9,314 bases of DNA, taken from Chloroflexota bacterium. Its GTDB lineage: Bacteria; Chloroflexota; Dehalococcoidia; SM23-28-2; RBG-16-64-32. The position numbers were made by a program, and so were the translations under genes. A model generated the notes under the pieces. It had not been told where the DNA came from. It did not search any database and was given only the letters and a program-made list of their open reading frames with translations. The stretch is from assembly GCA_016190405.1 (NCBI GenBank), contig JACPQO010000098.1, positions 1-9,314 of the forward strand, written 5' to 3'. How positions within the stretch are numbered: the stretch's first letter is position 1; each line of letters starts with the position of its first letter. Shown one piece after another: positions 6,263 through 9,314 of this stretch.

Positions 6263-7042
6263 GTGCCGCCTCTGTGGCGGGAGTCGCTGTGGCCCATGGA
6301 CTGGCTGGCGCTGAGGCTGTCCCCGGTCTATTACGGACTCGGTATTCCCAGGGGCGACGGCAGTCCCGTCGTGGTCGTGCCGGGGTTCATGGGCACCGAC
6401 ATCTACCTGAGCGAGCTCTTTCTCTGGCTGCGACGCGTCGGGTACCAGCCGTACGTGTCCGGCATCCGCATCAACGCCGATTGTCCCGATCGCCTCATGC
6501 AGCGTCTCCTTCAGACGATGGAGCGGGCCCATGCTGAGAGCGGGAAGCCGGTCAGGGTGATAGGGCACAGCCTGGGCGGCCTCATCGGGCGCGGCGCCTG
6601 CTTGCAACGGCCGGATATCTGTTCCCAGCTGATCTGTCTGGGCTCCCCGGTGCGGGCGCTGGACGCGCACCCGGCGGTCCTGGCCACCATGGCCCTGCTC
6701 CGGCTGGCGGTCCAGGTGGGCTCCCCGGGAGGCGACGGCGGCTGCCTGACCGGCCACTGCGGCTGCGGCTTCGGGCGCACGCTGGCCAAGCCGTTGCCCG
6801 CCTCCGTGGAGCACGCCGCCATCTATAGCCGTATGGACGGCGTCGTTGACTGGCACGACTCTCTGGAGAGTGACCCACGCCTGAACTACGAGGTGGGAGG
6901 CACGCACGTGGGTCTGGTGTTCAACCCCCGGGCCTATCGCGTGGTGGCCGAGCTCCTGGCCAACCTGCGCGCCGTGGGGGTGCCTTCGCAGAGCGCGCGC
7001 TGCGGCGCATCGCGCGGCGCCAGTCTGCCCCGCAAAGAGTGA
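6263..7042 (+). CDS. Alpha/beta hydrolase, esterase/lipase-like
   Basis: A 259-residue alpha/beta-fold hydrolase, probably an esterase, lipase or acyltransferase; the substrate is unknown. Counting from the GTG at 6263, the first strand and oxyanion loop are VVVVPGFMGTD (36-46). The nucleophile elbow is GHSLGG (101-106) with Ser103. Acid candidates are Asp192 or Asp196 in DGVVDW, and His215 in GGTHVGLVFNP completes a triad. A Cys-rich insert CLTGHCGCGF (161-170) precedes the acid. No signal peptide or membrane helix is visible. Start choice: GTG 6263 follows GGGGGAGG with 4 bases spacing, and neighbour-like codon use begins here. In-frame ATGs at 6197 and 6029 would give longer proteins, and ATG 6296 a shorter one. 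It ends 54 bases before the radical SAM remnant, on the same strand, so the two were probably once cotranscribed. Confidence 0.75.
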   Translation: MPPLWRESLWPMDWLALRLSPVYYGLGIPRGDGSPVVVVPGFMGTDIYLSELFLWLRRVGYQPYVSGIRINADCPDRLMQRLLQTMERAHAESGKPVRVIGHSLGGLIGRGACLQRPDICSQLICLGSPVRALDAHPAVLATMALLRLAVQVGSPGGDGGCLTGHCGCGFGRTLAKPLPASVEHAAIYSRMDGVVDWHDSLESDPRLNYEVGGTHVGLVFNPRAYRVVAELLANLRAVGVPSQSARCGASRGASLPRKE

Positions 7043-7096
7043 GGCCGGACCGGGGTCGAGAGGGCGCGAAGCTCCGCGGCTAGAAGGAGAGCGCAT

Positions 7097-7408
7097 ATGG
7101 TGACCGTGATTAGCGCCAAGCGCCGATCATCGGTACTGACGCTGTCCGGTCTGGCCTGCCTTTCCGTCCTGCCGACCATCAACTTGACCGCCGGCTGCCT
7201 CCACGACTGCGTCTACTGCTACATCCGCGGGTATCGAAACTACGCCGGCGAGAGCAGGGCCGTCCTCTATGAAGACACTTTGGGCGTCAGGGTCACCTGC
7301 CCAAAGGCGACGATCCCGCCCAAGCGCAGGAGCGGCGCGCGGAGCTTCGTCTCGCCCTCTACCGTGACTCGGGCAGTGTCGTGCTCCAGGTGGAGAACGA
7401 CGCCCTGA
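7097..7408 (+). pseudogene. Radical SAM protein (SPL-like), truncated after about 62 codons
   Basis: This is the beginning of a radical SAM protein resembling the spore-photoproduct-lyase-like group. The [4Fe-4S] cluster motif CLHDCVYC (34-41, CxxxCxxC) follows LPTINLTAG, and IRGYRNYAGESRAVLYEDTL (43-62) is the usual continuation. The start is sound: ATG 7097 with AAGGAG 7 bases upstream. After residue 62 (about position 7282) the frame stays open to 7408, but the protein is nonsense because this stretch is cas1 read on the other strand. Such proteins are normally about 250-350 residues; the SAM-binding barrel is missing, so the product cannot work. Either a rearrangement joined the two genes tail to tail or the assembly is chimeric here. 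The open frame ends with TGA at 7406-7408. Confidence 0.75.
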
Positions 7409-7443
7409 GTCTGGACATAAAGCACATTCAGCAGTTCATGCAT
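7267..7443 (-). pseudogene. cas1: CRISPR-associated Cas1, N-terminal fragment
   Basis: The first 54 residues look like the beta-rich N-terminus of Cas1, the integrase that inserts new spacers. MHELLNVLYVQTQGVVLHLE (1-20) and LRLGGIVAFGQVTLTP (39-54) match the LLNTLYV and L-GIV-FG signatures, most like the Cas1 of type I-C. At about 7282 the match ends and four unrelated codons lead to TAG at 7269-7267. The catalytic domain with its Glu, His and Asp/Glu residues is absent, so this cannot be an active integrase. The ATG at 7443 is well supported: GGAGGAG a few bases upstream, and an 8-base overlap with the end of cas4, as in intact cas4-cas1 operons. The same frame stays open upstream to 7665, but that stretch is cas4 out of frame. 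Confidence 0.8.
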
Positions 7444-7678
7444 CAGGCTCCTCCGTGTCATAAGGATGAAGGAGGGCGCCCTGGAGGCCCCGCAGCCGGG
7501 CGGGCTCGCCGACGCCGGCGGGGAGGCAAGCGTCGATAGGGGAGCAATTGGGGCAGCGCGCGTCGTTCGGTGCGGGCGGCACACGCTGTTCCCGCAACAT
7601 CTCCCGTACGGCGCCAACCATGGCCTCGGTCCGGCAACGGAGGACTTCGTCAAAGGCGACCTCATGCCGGCGCCTGGG
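7436..7678 (-). pseudogene. cas4: CRISPR-associated Cas4, C-terminal fragment
   Basis: About 80 residues match the C-terminal end of Cas4, the iron-sulfur nuclease that trims prespacers for Cas1-Cas2. RRRHEVAFDEVLRCRTEAMV leads to the cluster-binding motif DARCPNCSPIDACLP, which carries three of the four conserved cysteines (C-x2-C-x5-C). Upstream the frame meets TAG at 7681-7679 and shows no further Cas4 similarity in any frame. The N-terminal cysteine and the RecB-type nuclease motifs are therefore missing. The first in-frame ATG is at 7621, which would give a useless 61-residue peptide. The TGA at 7438-7436 overlaps the cas1 start by 8 bases, showing that this piece came from an intact cas4-cas1 operon, an order typical of type I-C among others. 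Confidence 0.75.
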
Positions 7679-7741
7679 CTAGCCCTCGGCTATGTTGCTC
7701 GGGCGCGCCGCCGCCGCGGATAGGCCGCCCGCGCCCCACAT

Positions 7742-7771
7742 CTGGTAAGCGGGCGGGACGCGGAGTAAAAT
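7742..7771 (+). promoter_or_regulatory. Candidate promoter for the PEP-utilising enzyme
   Basis: TAAAAT (7766-7771; 5 of 6 to TATAAT) is preceded after 18 bases by CTGGTA (7742-7747; 3 of 6 to TTGACA). Transcription would begin near 7778, just before a GC-rich hairpin, and leave a leader of about 120 bases. The -35 is weak. Confidence 0.35.
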
Positions 7772-7783
7772 GTTCTCAATCCC

Positions 7784-7808
7784 CGGAGGGCGCCGGGCGC
7801 TCCCTCCG
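7784..7808 (+). promoter_or_regulatory. GC-rich hairpin in the leader of the PEP-utilising gene
   Basis: CGGAGGG-CGC (7784-7793) pairs with GCG-(CT)-CCCTCCG (7797-7808): 10 base pairs, a 2-base bulge and a 3-base loop. It has no T-tract, so it is not a standard terminator. It could stabilise the transcript or act in attenuation, or be an accident of the base composition. Confidence 0.4.
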
Positions 7809-7896
7809 CGGCGGCGGGCCACCGCTGGGAAGGCTCGCTTCACGTTCTTCAGCCCTTGGTCGCGTCGGCATTCCCAGCCGGAAAGGAGAACAACTC

Positions 7897-9314
7897 GTGA
7901 CTCTGGAGCAGCAGGCGCTCCCCGTGCCGGACAACTTTCGCTTTCAGTGGGACTCCCCTGAGGAGGCTGCCCGCTTCTGGACGGTGGACCTCATGCACTG
8001 GCCCAACGGCGTGTCCAACCTCTCCGCCACCATGGACATGCCCCCCTTCGTCCGCGGTCTGAAGAAGGCCGCCGAGGCCCTCTGCATGCCCTTCGACACT
8101 GCCCGATCGGACTTCAAGGTCATCCGCGGCTACGTCTACAACAGCTTCACCCCCTACTCCAGTGACCCGGCCCAGATGGAGGCCCGCACGCAACTGATGC
8201 AGGCCGAGATGGGGAAGCGCATCCCGGGTTTGCTGGAGCGCTGGTACGACGAGTACGAACCGGAGGTCCGCTCCATTAACGACGAGACTCTGAAGGGCGA
8301 CTACAGTAAGCTCGGCGATAAGGACCTCGCCGAGCTGCTGGAGGTCCTGGTGCAGAAGCGGGAGCGCGAGGGAGAGCTGCACTTCCTGGCCGTCTTCCCG
8401 GCTATGGTCGCCGTCATGTTCTATGAGCAGGTCTACACCAACCTCTTTGGCGAGCCGGAGGCAGGCGAGCACCTCCAGCTCCTCCAGGGTTTCCCCAACA
8501 AGAGCATGGAGGTCGGCGTCGCCCTTTGGCACCTGGCCCAGGAGGCCCGCCGCCGGCCGCAGGTGCTGGAGCTCCTGCGGAAGGTCCCGCCCTCCGCCGC
8601 CCACGCCGCCCTCGCCGGCAGCGACGAAGGAAAGGTCTTCCGCGGCGCCGTCCAGGAGTTCCTCAGCAACTACGGCTGGCGCGGCAACGAGATCGACCTG
8701 GCCTCGCCCACCTGGTTCGAGGACCCCACTCCTGCCTACAAGCTCATACGCGAGTACGCCGCAAGGGACGACTACGATCCCGAGGACGAGCTCAAGTCGC
8801 TGGCCGCTGCCCGTCGGGCCCGCGAAAAGCTGGTGATGGACCGGCTGTCCGGGCCCAACAGCCCCATCGAGATGTTCCGCCAGGTGTTGGCCAGCGCCCA
8901 GCAGTACCTCCCCATCCAGGAGGACCACAACTTCTGGATCGATCAGCAGGGGCTTTGCGTCGAGCGAGTCCCCGCCCTGGAGGCCGGCCGCAGGCTTGTC
9001 GCGGCTGGACGGCTGGCCGATGCCAGCGACATCTTCGTGCTTCAGTACGAGGAGCTGCAGGATGCTCTGCGCGGCGGCAGCGGTGACCTCCACGATCTCG
9101 GGGCGCAGCGCCGCCGCGAGCAGGAGGAGAACCGCGGGCTGACGCCGCCGCCTGCCCTGGGCACCCCGCCCCCGCCCCAGGAGGCGCCGGACCCCATGCT
9201 GGGCAAGTTCTTCGGCGCTCCCCCCGCTGAGAACCCTGATCCCCGCCTCATCAACGGCAACGCCGCCTCCGCCGGCAAGGTGACCGGCACCGCCCGCGTA
9301 ATCCTATCGCTGGA
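7897..9314 (+). CDS. PEP-utilising enzyme without ATP-grasp domain (partial, 3' end missing)
   Basis: The first 472 codons of a protein related to the central and C-terminal parts of PEP synthase and rifampicin phosphotransferase, which transfer a phosphate through a swivelling His domain. Family-like segments are FLSNYGWRGNEIDLASPTWF (255-274), LPIQEDHNFWID (338-349) and ADASDIFVLQYEEL (374-387). A Pro-rich linker lies at about 415-450. NGNAASAGKVTGTARVI (453-469) begins the mobile phosphohistidine domain; the active His would be about 35 residues further on, past the window edge. The usual N-terminal ATP-grasp domain is absent, so a separate partner may supply it, as in phenylphosphate synthase, or the protein may differ in role. 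The GTG at 7897 is supported by AAGGAG 8 bases upstream and no earlier homology. The substrate cannot be named. Confidence 0.8.
   Translation, partial: MTLEQQALPVPDNFRFQWDSPEEAARFWTVDLMHWPNGVSNLSATMDMPPFVRGLKKAAEALCMPFDTARSDFKVIRGYVYNSFTPYSSDPAQMEARTQLMQAEMGKRIPGLLERWYDEYEPEVRSINDETLKGDYSKLGDKDLAELLEVLVQKREREGELHFLAVFPAMVAVMFYEQVYTNLFGEPEAGEHLQLLQGFPNKSMEVGVALWHLAQEARRRPQVLELLRKVPPSAAHAALAGSDEGKVFRGAVQEFLSNYGWRGNEIDLASPTWFEDPTPAYKLIREYAARDDYDPEDELKSLAAARRAREKLVMDRLSGPNSPIEMFRQVLASAQQYLPIQEDHNFWIDQQGLCVERVPALEAGRRLVAAGRLADASDIFVLQYEELQDALRGGSGDLHDLGAQRRREQEENRGLTPPPALGTPPPPQEAPDPMLGKFFGAPPAENPDPRLINGNAASAGKVTGTARVILSL

Larger units (their letters stand above)
7682..7896. other. Non-coding stretch between the cas remnant and the PEP-utilising gene
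   Basis: No gene is recognised in these 215 bases. They contain a candidate promoter and a strong hairpin, listed separately, and end in the ribosome site of the following gene. I looked for CRISPR direct repeats and saw none. Confidence 0.5.

Noticed and set aside
7444..7665. N-terminal extension of the cas1 frame up to an ATG at 7665
   Set aside because: This stretch is the cas4 coding sequence read in the wrong frame; the Cas1 homology begins exactly at the ATG at 7443 with its own ribosome site.
7849..9093. A 414-codon open frame on the minus strand opposite the PEP-utilising gene
   Set aside because: Same antisense effect; Leu/Gly/Val-rich with no recognisable motif, and the plus strand has family motifs and a good ribosome site.

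Overview
The window is GC-rich bacterial DNA with compact, strongly GC3-biased genes. The ECF sigma factor paired with a DUF5667/DUF5666-type membrane protein, the membrane pyrophosphatase and the style of the other enzymes suggest Chloroflexota, perhaps a Dehalococcoidia-like lineage. That placement is inferred from gene style; no taxonomic marker is present.

Layout. The left part (1-5958) is read entirely on the minus strand. From right to left it holds: a benzoylformate-decarboxylase-like thiamine pyrophosphate (TPP) enzyme; a 65-residue unrecognised protein 3 bases behind it; an ECF sigma factor whose start codon lies 2 bases beyond a perfect 8-bp inverted repeat; a large membrane-anchored DUF5667 protein with about five DUF5666-like beta repeats, one base behind the sigma gene and probably its anti-sigma factor or sensor; tRNA-Glu(UUC); a G-rich repeat and hairpin block; a MenB/BadI-like crotonase with an extended -10 promoter; and the first 94 codons of a membrane-bound ion-pumping pyrophosphatase running off the left edge.

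The right part (6263-9314) is mostly plus strand: a secreted-lipase-like alpha/beta hydrolase without a visible signal peptide; the first 62 or so codons of an SPL-like radical SAM protein that stops making sense at about 7282; a roughly 400-bp piece of a CRISPR adaptation operon on the opposite strand (the C-terminal part of cas4 overlapping the N-terminal part of cas1, both truncated); and a PEP-utilising enzyme without an ATP-grasp domain that runs off the right edge.

How the genes work together. The sigma/DUF5667 pair is the clearest functional unit, a trans-envelope signalling switch. The TPP enzyme and the crotonase would both fit 2-oxo-acid or aromatic/alicyclic acid metabolism, but nothing links them directly. 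The most unusual spot is 7097-7681, where a radical SAM gene and a cas4-cas1 fragment are joined tail to tail with both genes broken. No CRISPR array, Cas effector or complete adaptation gene is present, so this is either a decayed or rearranged locus or an assembly join.
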